A stretch of 64,000 nt of DNA from Lotus japonicus (Eukaryota; Streptophyta; Magnoliopsida; Fabales; Fabaceae), in NCBI RefSeq assembly GCF_012489685.1, contig NC_080042.1, forward strand, positions 57,021,069 to 57,085,068. Direction: 5' to 3'. The position numbers were made by a program, and so were the translations under genes. The notes below the pieces were generated by a model. That model searched no databases and was not told the origin of the DNA. It saw only the letters and a list, made by a program, of their open reading frames with translations. Positions 43,160 through 54,552 of this stretch are shown piece after piece (position 1 is the stretch's first letter; each line of letters opens with the position of its first letter).

Positions 43160-46100
43160 TGTAACACCCCGATTTCGGTGGTGCCACTTTAGTGACTTTA
43201 AATCAATAGTGCGGAAAATGCGTAAATATTTTTTTTTTGGTTTTCTTTTCAAATAGAAGACTTAACATAATGAAGACTCAACCCAAAGATAATAAACATA
43301 AAGTAATTGGAGATAGTGCCCGCAGGCGAATAAGTATATCCCATGGTCAGAGCCATGAGTTTTGTGAATACAGTTTTCAAGAAGATAAGTCAGCCCCAAC
43401 GGGAAATGACAATCAGAGCTGTGAAAACAATCCCCCCATATAATACACTCCTAACATCGACCCTCATCCGATCATGCATGAAGTCCGGGTCCACGTCGAA
43501 GGCTCAGTAGCAGTCATTGTGCTCAGGATCCTCCCCGAACGACGAACCATCTTGAATCAGCGGTTGGACGTCTGGCAGCAGGCCGACCGCCCAAACACAA
43601 CCATACACACAAAGTCAAGGCGCTAGGGTCAACTCACGGAATATAATAGATAATACAAGCAACATGTGATGAATAAAGGGGTATATATATATAGGTTGTA
43701 TATAGACATATAAGTTCTGTATCGTCTACCCTAAGGTATATACATAACATGTTATCAGATTTCTAATAACAATTCAATATTCAATATCTCAACAGTTCAA
43801 TAAGTTATATCTCGAAAACTCGATAAGCAATATATCAACGAATATAGTTAAATGCATGGTATGCCAATGCAATGTCATGCTCAAAATATGATCCGGATAA
43901 AATGTCACCCTCACGATGACTCGAAGCATCTCGCTCCGCTAAAGCATCTCGCTTTTATGAAGCATCTCGCTCCTGTGAAGCAGCACACTCCTGTGAAGCA
44001 TCTCGCTCCTATGAAGCTGCACGCTCCGGTGAAGCAGCACACTCCTGTGAAGCATCTCGCTCCTATGAAGCTGCACGCTCCTGTGAAGCATCTCGCTCCA
44101 ATGAAGTCCGATCTGAGATCGTCCTTCGGAAAGCAGCACACTTTCCAAGAAATGTATGCATGAATGCAATATGGTTAGCCAAACAACGAATCGTCCTCAC
44201 CAAGGCACACGTATCTAGCTAGAGTACATCGTCTCTACAATACCCTAAGGTAAACAAAAAAGTGCTAGTCACACTTGGTAACTTTCCTAGTCACTTTGGC
44301 TCACCGTCTCGATGGCCAACCAAACTGCTCCACGAGCAAAAGAATGCATCTCGCACTCAGTGACCTTTCAACTTACCATGGCTCACCATCTCGATGGCCA
44401 AACAAACTGCTCCACGAGCAAAAGAGTATCAACATACTCAGAACTGACTAGTTCCCCGGCTTATCCCTTGGATTGGCCAACCAATAAAACTTGCTCATCG
44501 AGCAAAGTGCCAACGCACAATGGTTTCCCCAGAAACCTGGATCCGATGACACTTCTCATTTTCAAAACTTAATGTTCAAGCCCTAAACTTTCGTCTGAGT
44601 CTTTTATCATTATATTAAGGGTTTTGAGGTTGTTTAATACATTATGGAGGTTCATTATGAAATTGTTTAAGTTTTGACTCTAATCCTATTAGTTTCAAAG
44701 ATCCCATAATTCCAATGATTCCCAGGAGAAGGTCTCAAAACAAAAGGTCCATCATCACCCAAGTAATGGCCCGAGAAGTTCCCAGGTAAGCTGGTCGGGC
44801 ACAATGCCTCATTAAAAGCCCTTCTTGCCTTAGACAGAACAACCCAAGTTCTTACGTGAATTCAAATGGGGTTTTTCCAATATCATTTTCAAACTCAATT
44901 TTCCTTTGAGAAGGTCTCGATCCATAAAACAATAATAGGGTACGAACCTCGGTCCGTCCCATCAAACTTTATCTAAAAACTCGTCAGGAGTCTGGCATAA
45001 CTACCCGTTATCCACTATCTTGACGTTCCTCACTCATTCGCACAATTGCACGGTATATTCAATATAGTCAGCAATTCAAGTGCGTAATAGAAAGACACAT
45101 TATAATCAATATAATCCAAATATCATGTGAACAAATAATCACATAGCCTATAGTTAACCATTTTAACAATTAAGCATGCGAGTCAATTATCAACATATCA
45201 ATGCGATAAATCCTAATCTCCCATGTCGGCCGAAGCCCAGAAAACGGAGACACACGTCTCAATCAGTTCACTCGGCCGAAGCCTTCAGAAAACATTTTCA
45301 ATCCAGACAATTCATATGTATAAACAATAAATCAAGTCGAATTTATCGACGCCTACAAAGCATTAGCTAGCAAGTAAGTTGCCCTAACCTCGAACTCGTC
45401 CAGTGTGTTCAAGCAAGGCTCCTTCACAATCCTCTTTTCCTGCTCCAAGTGTTCCTCCAAACGAATCTTTGAGTAAACGAAGCGAAGGTCAATCAAAACA
45501 AGTCAATTCGGTCAATACAATACTAACTAGCGTTTAGACAAAGCTTAAGAAGCTTCAGAGTACAATTTTTTTAAGCATGGATAGACGACAGAATCTCGTT
45601 CGCTAAAACGAGCATAACTCGAGCTACAGAACTCGGAATGACACGAAACCAGCGCCAAAATTTCGACAATCGAAAGAGCTACGCAATGGCTCAGGTCATA
45701 GAGACCCAAAAATTATTTTTGGACACGTTACCCTAAGCAATAGGTTTCGGCCACTATGTAAAATAGGGTTTCCGAACTTTTTCTTCGATCTAAATCGATT
45801 CCTAGGTATTCTTAGGCGATATCTAGGCCAAGGAAACTCTCAGAAAAATTATCGAATCGAAAACTGCCGCAGGGGTATTTTGGTCATTATTTTTAGCTCA
45901 GAATTTCAAAACTGAAATCTCAAAATGCAAATTGGATGGGGACGTCACCAACGATGTTTATGACAACTAATCCTACTAGCACTAAGCTAAGGCGATAGTT
46001 TTCAGCTCAAAGGTTGAGACTTTGCTTAAAAATGGGTATTTTAAGCAGAAATTGATTCCGGCGGAAATCCGGCGACATAACGGAAAAACTAATCCGACAG

Positions 46101-47421
46101 AAGTGCTCTTGGGCACGTAAGGAAGATGTTTAGAATCAAAAATGAAGTATTCAGGATAGTTTTGTAAAAACCTCAAAACTATGAGCACAGAAAGACATAG
46201 AGAAAAGCTATGGAAAAAGCGATCAGAGGTAAGGATTAGCGACTATACCTCGACACCTTGAAGTAGCAACTGTCAGATCAACGATCAAGCAAGAAATCAA
46301 GAAAATCTTCTTCTCCTCCTCTCCTCTTGGCCGCGGGTTGTGTGTGTGTGTTTGTGAGGTTTTGTCTCAAGCTTCAACATATATATATAGGGAATGAAAT
46401 GGAAGATATTTATCAAAGATCGGATAAGCATGAATAGATATTTATCAAGATTGGATAAGTATGAATAGATATTTATCAAGATTGGATAAGTATGAACAGA
46501 TATTTTGAGAAGATATTTTGTAAACCGGTACAGATTTGTTCAGATATCGGAGGATTTTGCTCATAGAGTTAAGATAAAAATATGAGAGTGATTTCCGATT
46601 CTTCCTACTGATTCCAATGTATTCTAGACACGATATTCTCCCCGCTGAATCTTCTAATTCTTCAAAGAAATATCGGTATGATTTTTGGTTTTCGAGGCTT
46701 GCTATATAGAGGATGGAAAAACGCGGGAAAATGAAAGTTTCGCGATTCTGATTTTTCCGGCTTCATTCTCCGTGAATTCTAAGATAGGTTTTGGCGAAAG
46801 AATTCCAAAACTAAAATGAGGTCTCCTTGTATTTTAGGCGACTAATGCAAAGTCGGTGTAAAACTATTTTACCCGATAAGTTACTTTTTGCATCGAATGT
46901 CGGAATAGAAAACTTCCTTCTGAAGAAAGATTGAAATCATCAAGAGAAATGGGTGTACGCGTGTAGAATCTTCATTTGAAGCTCCGAATAGAAAAAGTCT
47001 TCATCGTCGGTTGATTCTAGGGTTTTGAAATACCAGGGTTTCAGTTTCGGCAAACTTCCGATGATTGGAATCGGACGTTCGTAGATTCTAGGGTTTCGCC
47101 TCGAAACGATTGTGATATATGGAAAAAAAGAAGTTCTAACATTTCTCTTAAGATTTTTGGAAGAAATTCCTACAGTGTTCCAAGGGTGGAACATAGTCTT
47201 ATTTCCTAAGGTTCTTGTCCTAGGTTTTAAAGCGAATATTAGTCGTGCTATAACTTAAATCGACTTTGGTACAATCCTTAGACTTTTCCTGAACTTCCTC
47301 CTTCATAAATTTATTCCATTCGATAAACTCTTGTTCAGGTTTTTCCTTCACGATACGTCAAGCCTAATCGTAAATGGAAATCTCTTCCACTTATTCTAAG
47401 CTTAAAAACTTGGGTCTTACA
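43160..47421 (-). repeat. 5' LTR of long-LTR element 2
   Basis: 4262 bp direct repeat of 38368-42629 at an offset of 4792 bases, with the 18 bp array at 43923-44102. Confidence 0.92.
43923..44102. repeat. 18 bp minisatellite (second copy)
   Basis: Ten 18-base units in the same order as 39131-39310, with single-base differences such as CTCCGGT and CTCCTGT. Confidence 0.9.
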
Positions 47422-47426
47422 TAATT

Positions 47427-48503
47427 CTCTCATTCGGTTTTGAGGTGAATGTTGTTGAAGATTGTGTGTATCACAAATTCAGTGGGAGCAAATATATTTT
47501 CCTGGTTCTGTATGTTGATGACATACTGCTTGCCACTAATGATATAGGCATGTTGCACGAAACCAAGAGATTTCTATCAAGAAAATTTGAAATGAAAGAT
47601 CTTGGTGACGCTTCCTTTGTATTAGGAATTCAGATACACCGAGACCGATCTCGGGGTATTCTGGGATTGTCACAAAGGAGCTATATCGAAAAGGTACTTA
47701 AAAGGTTTGGCATGCAGAATTGTACATCAGGGGATACTCCAGTTGCTAAGGGGGACAAATTTAGTCTCAGTCAATGCCCAAAAGGAAACTTAGAAATTCA
47801 GGAAATGCAAAAGATCCCTTATGCATCAGCTGTAGGGAGTCTTATGTATGCCCAAGTTTTTACGCGTCCAGATATAGCGTTCATAGTTGGGATGTTAGGC
47901 AGATATTTGAGCAATCCAGGAATGGATCATTGGAAAGCAGCCAAAAGGGTTATGAGGTATTTACAGAGAACAAAAGATTATATGCTCACATATAGGAGGT
48001 CAGACCAATTGGAGATCATTGGATATTCTGACTCTGATTTTGCTGGATGCCAAGATAGTAAGAGATCCACTTCAGGCTATATCTACATGTTGGCTGGTGG
48101 TGCAGTTTCTTGGCGTAGTGCCAAGCAAACTCTCATAGCTTCATCCACCATGGCAGCAGAATTTGTAGCATGTTTTGAGGCATCTAACCATGGGATTTGG
48201 CTGAGGAATCTTGTCACTGGGCTGCGAATTGTGGAAGGAATTGAAAGACCGCTTAAGTTATACTGTGACAATAAATCAGCCGTCTTATTTTCCAACAATA
48301 ATAGGAGCTCGACCAAGTCAAAACATATTGACATCAAGTTCCTAGTTGTTAAGGAAAGGGTACAAAGTGGACAGATTTCTATAGAACACATAGGGACAAA
48401 CTCCATGATAGCGGATCCTCTTACAAAAGGTCTTCCGCCTAAGGTCTTTCATGAGCACACTGCTCACATGGGTGTTTTGCAGTGTGAGGAATGCTTAGTT
48501 TAG
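47427..48503 (+). pseudogene. copia reverse transcriptase C-terminus and RNase H
   Basis: Continues HEVI across the nested insertion as LSFGFEVNVVEDCVYHKF, with catalytic YVDDILLATND (YVDD at 47511-47522), KDLGDASFVLGIQI, the copia motif GSLMYAQVFTRPDIAF, and RNase H (GYSDSDFAGCQDSKRSTSG; CDNKSAV; KHIDIKF; DPLTKGLP). It ends at a TAG at 48501-48503. This part has no internal stop. The domain order confirms Ty1/copia. Confidence 0.88.
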
Positions 48504-48927
48504 TGGGAGTTACTCATATATAAATTTTGTGTTCTATGTTTGGTATTATGCATGCATACTCTAGTATTTGGATATTTTTTGGTTAATTATAAAGTTTGAT
48601 ATTCTGTTATTTATGCTTTGTACAATAAGGTTATTGAATGATCTCACTAAAGTAAAGTAGGACCAGTTGAAAATTGACAAGTACAGGCCACCTTCTTGTG
48701 ATTTTCATGCTGCACATTTCATAATGAATCTATGTCATTTAGTTATGTCAGTACTAGTAATCATTGATGGGTTTAGTTATGATTGATATAACGAAAATCA
48801 CTTTGGTTCTATGTACAGGCATGGCTAATGGACGAGATTATTTGGATATGCTTAAGGTATATAATGGCATTTTTGAGCTCATAAAGTCTAACACATGTGT
48901 AGAGTTACATATGTGACCAGTGGAGAT
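48504..48927 (+). other. copia 3' untranslated region
   Basis: AT-rich. Ends ACCAGTGGAGAT just before the 3' LTR, a weak polypurine tract. Confidence 0.6.
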
Positions 48928-49434
48928 TGTTAGAATTTTGGGTCACAAATGTAACTTTTAATTGTGTTAGGGCCATTATTTAATTAGCCAAAACTAAAGT
49001 GGTCTATTTAATATTGATCTTATGGCTAAGGGCATATGTGTTATGAAAATGTATTGTGCGGATACCATAAGGCAATATTCTAATTTGATGAGGGGCCAAA
49101 TTAGAAATATTGAAAACAGAATTGTAACTGATGCAGTTACTTATAGGGTTATGGTCCCCAATTGTAGACACAACACAGTAACGTGAAAAGTTTCTCCTCA
49201 TCCCCATCAGAGGAAAACATCAGGAAACCCTAAGGGTGATCTACAATTGGAAGATCACAACCCCAGATCCTTCAGCGATTCCCATGGCTCATTCAGGTAC
49301 GCTTCCGCTCTAGATCTTCATCATGTTTTTCGGGTATGGGTTAATCAAGTGTGGTTTAGGATTATGCTCCTATTTTCTATATGGGTAGAAAAGCATGTGG
49401 TTAGGAACAAATCCTTATTTGTTAGAAACCTACA
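48928..49434 (+). repeat. 3' LTR of copia element
   Basis: 507 bp, appearing identical to 33794-34300, including the ATG/splice-donor motif at 49284-49298. Followed by the TSD ATATG. Confidence 0.92.
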
Positions 49435-49439
49435 ATATG

Positions 49440-50424
49440 ATGAAGAGTATGAATTTCTCTGAGAGGTGAATTCGTTGGGTTGATAGGTGTTTGTCTTCTG
49501 TTTCAGTGTCTGTTTTGGTTAATGGTAGTTCGGGAGAGAAATTTGTTATGGGGCAGGGGGGTGAGGCAAGGGGGTCCGTTAACGTCATTTCTTTTTCTGA
49601 TTGTGGCGGAAGCATTGATGGGTGCGGATAGGTTTGGCGGACGTGCTTTGAGTTGGCATAGCGACTCAGTAAATTTTCTAAAGATTTATCGTGTGGGGAT
49701 CAATGTGTCTATTGCTGATTTGCAAATGTTTGCTTCCATCATGAATTTTCGGGTAGTCGGTCTTCCTTTTGTTTATCTTGGCATTCTAATTGGGGGCAAT
49801 CCTAGGCGTGCGGCTTTGTGGCAGCCTATGTTATAGAGGGCGGGATATATATATATATATATATCTCTTGAATAGTGTTTTGGCAGCGCTTCCTTTGTTC
49901 TTTCTTTCTTTTTTCCATATCCCTAAAAGTGTGTGGTAAAGGAGGCAAAGAGGATTATGCAACCTTTTGTGGGGTGGGACGGAGGAGACTTCAAAGATAG
50001 CTTGGGTGAAGTGTGATTTTGTGTGTAGACCCAAGGAAGTTGGTGGTTTGAGGGTTAAGGATTGGGTGTTATTCAACAATGCTCTTTTGGGGAAGTGGCG
50101 GTGGAAATGCATGGCAAGTGCTGGTGATCAATGTAGCCAGGTTATTTGGGCTCGTTATGGGCATGGAGAGGTGAGAGGCGGTTTGAGTGTTGAGGCTGAG
50201 GACTCGGTTTGGTGGCATGATTTGTTCAAGGTTTGCTTTCAATCTGATGTGGAAGCCTGTTGGTTTCATGCAGGAATTCACAGGAAGATCGGGTGTGGAA
50301 ATACGGTTCTGTTTTGGAAGTACGTTTTGTTTGGGAATGGGTTGGCTTTGCTGATATTGTGCCAGTGGGTCTGGTTGGGGTGGTTTAACTTTTTAACTTT
50401 TACTTTTGCTTCTATGTTGTAGCT
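49440..50424 (+). pseudogene. LINE reverse transcriptase, right part, and C-terminal domain
   Basis: Continues the LINE from 33793: MKSMNFSE, stop, IRWVDRCLSS, VSVLVNGSSGEKF, then after a frameshift RQGGPLTSFLFLIVAEAL and LPFVYLGILIGGNPRRAAL, and the C-terminal region LLWGGTEETSKIAWVKCDFV and GGLRVKDWVLFNNALLGKW. The segment normally holding the catalytic Y/F-A-D-D is missing between LIVAEAL and LPFVYLG, so the RT could not work. A TA microsatellite at 49845-49865 adds another break. Confidence 0.8.
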
Positions 50425-51118
50425 ACTTTAGTGTGTTGGGTGTGTTTTGTTTTGATTTTTTCTAGTGCAGTTTGTTTTTTCTAGTAACTTGTACTCTTTT
50501 TCCTTACTAGTGTTTTTCCCTGAGTTTTTTCTTATAAGGTTTTAACGAGGCACTTTCTTCAGAGACGATCATCCTAGGTGTTTTGCTGTGGAAGATGGTG
50601 TTAGGTTTTGTCCATTGTTTTCAGGGTTGTGATGGCAATAACTTTGCTCTGAACTCGTTTGATATGCTCGTCCGACCGAGTCATAGAGTGCGCATGGCCC
50701 TCCAGTGGTTGAAGCGTCTGTTGATGCTGCAAGACTTGACCATGATTGTGTTGTTGCTGTGCATGCAACTATGGTACTGACTTTGCTCCAATCTCGTTGT
50801 TGGTGTGCTCTTCCGACCGAAATAAAGTGTGTGTATGATCCTCTTGTGTCTGAGGTGGTTGTTGATGTTGTAGGAGTTTGTTATGATGTTATCGCTGTCG
50901 CCCAAAAACTATGGCAATGTAGGTTGCATTGTTTAAGTATTTTCATTTGTGGCAATTTTTAGTTATCGTTTGTTTTCGTTGGTAGAATCGTTCTTGTTAT
51001 GTCGTAGGGTTGTATTTCGTTTTGCTTTCTTTGTTGGATTTGTCCTTATCATTTGTTGAGAAGGTTTATATCTCGACTCTTTATAAATTCAATTAAAAAA
51101 TTCCTTTCTAAAAAAAAA
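50425..51118 (+). other. LINE 3' region and A tail
   Basis: T/G-rich non-coding sequence ending in an A run at 51110-51118, consistent with a LINE 3' end. Around 50630-50890 two diverged copies of a unit of about 140 bases can be seen (TTTGCTCTGAACTCGTTTG and TTTGCTCCAATCTCGTTG...TCCGACCGA in both). Confidence 0.5.
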
Positions 51119-51333
51119 GGTTTAGCGAGATTTTAAACCTCCCTATTCACATCTATAACTTTTGTTACAATTATTGTTGAGACTACAAACTGCCAAGATC
51201 ATTTTATATTTTTGGCTTTAAGAAAAATCATTTTATAAATATTTTCAAAACTCTGCAGAATTTTAGCGGTGATAAAGTGCTACAACACTGTGTGGGTATA
51301 TGTTAGTGTTTATTTAATATTTTTAATTATAAT
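51119..51333. other. AT-rich spacer
   Basis: No feature recognised. Confidence 0.4.
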
Positions 51334-51606
51334 AGGATTAAATAAAGTTTTCATATATAATACTTTAAGTTTGAAAATGGTCCATTCCTGGAGTAAAATT
51401 TAAACCCAATTCCTACTTGAAAAATGACTTGGTTTAAACCCAGTACTAACCTAGTATTTTACATGGCTTCCCTGATCCTGCCACCACCTCCGACAAGGGC
51501 AAACCCTTGTAGCTTCTCAAACAATAGGGATTAAGTTCAAACTTTACTTTGAGCAGGGATCATTTTCAAACTTAGCACAATACAGGTTCCAAACCTTATT
51601 TAACCC
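51334..51606. mobile_element. MITE with 8 bp target duplication
   Basis: A 273 bp element with long imperfect inverted ends (AGGATTAAATAAAG at the left against CTTATTTAACCC at the right; AAGTTTGAAAATGGTCC against GGATCATTTTCAAACTT further in) and perfect 8 bp flanks ATTATAAT (51326-51333 and 51607-51614). Eight bases suit hAT, or a Mutator-like element with one base lost. No coding capacity. Confidence 0.75.
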
Positions 51607-52037
51607 ATTATAATCTGACAGCTCATAAAGTAACTTTCAATTTTTTGTTAACTCTGACACGTTAATTTTAAATTTGGACAATTTTTCCTCCTAGGCTCTT
51701 CGGAGCACTAAATGGTAAACATTGTTGTTCATCTATTCCTAAAACTTTCTAGTGCGGTAATTAAGGTGGTTAAATGAGCTTGACCCGTTATGTCAGCCCG
51801 CTTGACCCACTTTTTCAGTGGATTAAATTGAGATTTTGAATCCAAATTCTAAAAACGGATCATCCCAACTCAACCTATATTTTGGCGAGTTAATAACAAG
51901 ATGGACCCGGGTTGGCACTCTAACTCAAATTTTGACACCTGTTTGTAGGTTATGTTTTGTTTAAAACTTTCATGATTGCATTAAATTATCGTTTATAATA
52001 ATTGGTTGATTATTATTAATGTCCATTTTTTAAAAAG

Positions 52038-52093
<56 letters not shown>

Positions 52094-52379
52094 AAAGGAA
52101 TATATATTCACAGGCAATAAGACTAGCACACGTTCTAAAGGAATGCATAACAAACGGTTAGGCGCTAAAGCTAGCTCAACAAAAAAACAAACATCCTCTA
52201 CTATGGACAAAACACGAACCTAATGAAAAAAATACCAAAACACCCAAAAACCCCATAAGATGGTTAAGTGAGTCCTATCAAAGATTTTACGAAGGTCAAT
52301 GACACTTGCACTTGATATTTGCTATTAAAGTTTCAGTTACAGTTTTTAACTATCACAAAATATGTTGATGATAATAAGA
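51607..52379. other. AT-rich spacer with microsatellite
   Basis: No gene recognised. Includes the TA repeat at 52041-52088. Confidence 0.4.
52041..52088. repeat. (TA)24 microsatellite
   Basis: Uninterrupted TA dinucleotides. Confidence 0.95.
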
Positions 52380-52558
52380 GGTAGAACAAGAAAGCGAGGG
52401 GGGGGGGTGAATTGTGTCATCTAAAAACTTGAATTTCCAAAGAATAGAAAGCATTGATGCTTGAAATTGTGTCGTTTGGTGCAGCGGATAGATGAGGATA
52501 TGGATGAAGACCATCATTTTTATCCTAGTTCACCCCCAGAACTACATCCAGTCATCGG
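52380..52558. repeat. Possible copia-type LTR start, split by next element
   Basis: A G run followed by TGAATTGTG and later TTTATCCTAGTTCACCCCC...CCAGTC resembles the beginning of the 24404 solo LTR (G run, TTGAATAG, TTTATCCTGGTTCAC, CCAGTCCACC). It continues at 60018 (ATCGGCTATACCAAG) after the inserted element. The resemblance is by eye only. Confidence 0.35.
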
Positions 52559-53808
52559 TGATGAACGCACTGTCGCGGGTGCGTGTCAAAGTATTTTTGC
52601 TTTGAATGCAGTACAAGGTGTTAACACCAGGATCGTTCTCACAAGGACTTGATAAATTATTAATTGATATTAGAGTAAAACAAAAAACCTAAAAGGGGGT
52701 TGATTGATTGGATTGAAAAGTAACAAAGCAATAACTATATAGACTAGACAGAAGAGAGAAAGTGTTAGTCATCAGATTATAACATTCAAGTGCAGCAAAC
52801 CTTCATTGGTTACAAAAGATTAATTCTTCCTTATTGTTTCCCTAATTCGTGAGAGTTGATTAACTAAGCGAAAATCAATTCACAGTTTCCTAAACTAAGC
52901 GATTAAGAAACAGTTACGAACTAACATGAACTAAGCGAACATGCATCAACTCTTATTTCTAAAACTACGGAATTAATCAAACCCTAGATTAGAATTAGAA
53001 ATGAAGAGAATTAATAAAGAAGAAATTTGCATTAATAACAGAACCTCAAGTTTGCAAACACAAGAATATTAAAAATCATAAGACTAACTAGGGAGTTTAG
53101 CAACTCATACTAGAAAAGATGGAGAGATATTAGGAGAAGGTAGAGGAGGTGATGGTGAGATGTGGTGAGGTGGTGTGGTGGTGAGGTCTAACAAAAGCCT
53201 AAACTCACTTATTTATACTAATAAATAAACTTGTTCATCAAGTAACAATCTTTGTTTTCTAAATCTTTTCTAAATCTTCACAAAATCGGGCCCACATAAA
53301 GGAGTAAGCTGCTGAACAATCAGGCATTCGCGGGTCCCACAAGAAGTCTGAATCTTCAATTGAGGTAAACATGAGAGTTGTAGCTCTTTAAGTCAGCTTC
53401 GCGGGCCTTCAATCGGATCCTAATTCGGAGTTCTGTAGCCCAAGATATGATCATTTTAGTGCAGACTGTTCCAGACTCGCAGGATTAGCGACAGCAACTT
53501 TTCAAGGACATTCTGACCAAGTTAGAGGCTGATTCTAGAATTATGCTGAAAATGAAAGTTGTAGGGCTTCGAGTTATCTTTCCAATGACATATTATTCGC
53601 CCTATTTAGATATTGCTAGCTCCATATTTAATCTGTTCTAGAAAAACAGTCATAGAAACTAAAAGTGTAGAATTAAGCTCTTTTCCATGAATAATCCAAA
53701 TAAACACTAATGGTCAAAACATGGCTAAGTCATAACAATTAAGCACAAAAATGTATATAATGAAGCTTAGAAAGACACACGTAAAGTGCATCAATTATGC
53801 GCTTATCA
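52559..53808 (-). repeat. 3' LTR of Athila/Tat-like element
   Basis: 1250 bp, matching 58775-60017. It contains GAACGCACTGTCGCGGGTG at one end and ATTATGCGCTTATCA at the other. A minus-strand TATA-like TATAAATAAG lies at about 53208-53217. Confidence 0.9.
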
Positions 53809-53830
53809 AATACCCCCACACTTAACCTTT
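53809..53830 (-). other. Polypurine tract of Athila/Tat-like element
   Basis: On the minus strand AGTGTGGGGGTATT directly before the LTR start TGATAAGCGC, the usual arrangement in this group. Confidence 0.75.
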
Positions 53831-54547
53831 TGCACTCCTGGGCAAAACTTAACTTCGAAGAAGATTCAGAAAATCAATTATGATAACAAGTACTTCCTAA
53901 AACATAAAAACTCAGCTCACACTTATCTTTGAGAGGTAGAAATTCAGATTTATGAGCAAGAAAACAACCACTTCATTTTCCACAAAGATTAGACATTTTA
54001 GATTCCATCACCTTCATTCCAAGCCAACAAGAAATCGCAAATTGAACATCAAAGTTGGATGCAAGTGTTATACTCTCTGCTCTCAAGTGTTTGGGCTTGT
54101 GTTTAATCATGCTTAAGCAACTCTCATCATCTCATGAAAACATGCATCTATCATAGGCTTGACAAGATTCTAACACACCAATTAAATTGAACAAATGCAT
54201 ACAAAGATCAAAGGACTTTTGAAGGTTGTAATGAGGCTAAGGTCAAGGAAGGATTTATGAAAAATATTCAGAGTTAAAACCTTAGGAAAAATAAGAGCAA
54301 TGGGGAAAAATTCAAATTAAACTTACTCACAACCCCAAGAATTAACACATTCTTCCTTTTACAACTTCATTTTTTCAACTTCCACTTCCTTTTCTTTCTT
54401 TAGTACCTTCATTCACTTTGTAACTTCTCTTTTTTTCTTTCTTTTTCTTTTTTACATTTGCATATTTTTCTTTTTTTTTTCTTTCAACTTCTTTTCAGCT
54501 TGCTTACAATTTATCCTCAAGGAAGACACCTCTTTTGAGCAACTTAG
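53831..54547. other. Non-coding internal region of Athila/Tat-like element
   Basis: No ORF with recognisable similarity. A long T-rich and CTTT-rich tract occupies about 54355-54490. Confidence 0.5.
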
Positions 54548-54552
54548 ACCAT

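Larger units (their letters stand above)
38368..47421 (-). mobile_element. Long-LTR chromovirus deletion derivative, copy 2
   Basis: Minus-strand element inserted within the copia RT: 5' LTR 43160-47421, internal domain 42630-43159 (only 530 bp), 3' LTR 38368-42629; TSD TAATT at 38363-38367 and 47422-47426. Both LTRs are 4262 bp with roughly a dozen spotted differences, so it is a very recent insertion. It belongs to the same family as 1696-11653 (shared LTR ends, primer site and 5' leader) but has a different minisatellite and only partial LTR similarity, so it is a different subfamily. Confidence 0.92.
33794..49434 (+). mobile_element. Ty1/copia element with nested insertion
   Basis: 507 bp LTRs (33794-34300 and 48928-49434), TSD ATATG at 33789-33793 and 49435-49439, initiator tRNA-Met primer site, and a single copia-order reading frame: gag, knuckle, protease, integrase, reverse transcriptase, RNase H. 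The LTRs appear identical or nearly so. The coding region has one nonsense codon, two frameshifts and a 9 kb element inserted inside RT. Net length without the insertion is about 6.6 kb. Removing the copia element restores LINE reading (FLRYM then MKSMNFSE). Confidence 0.92.
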
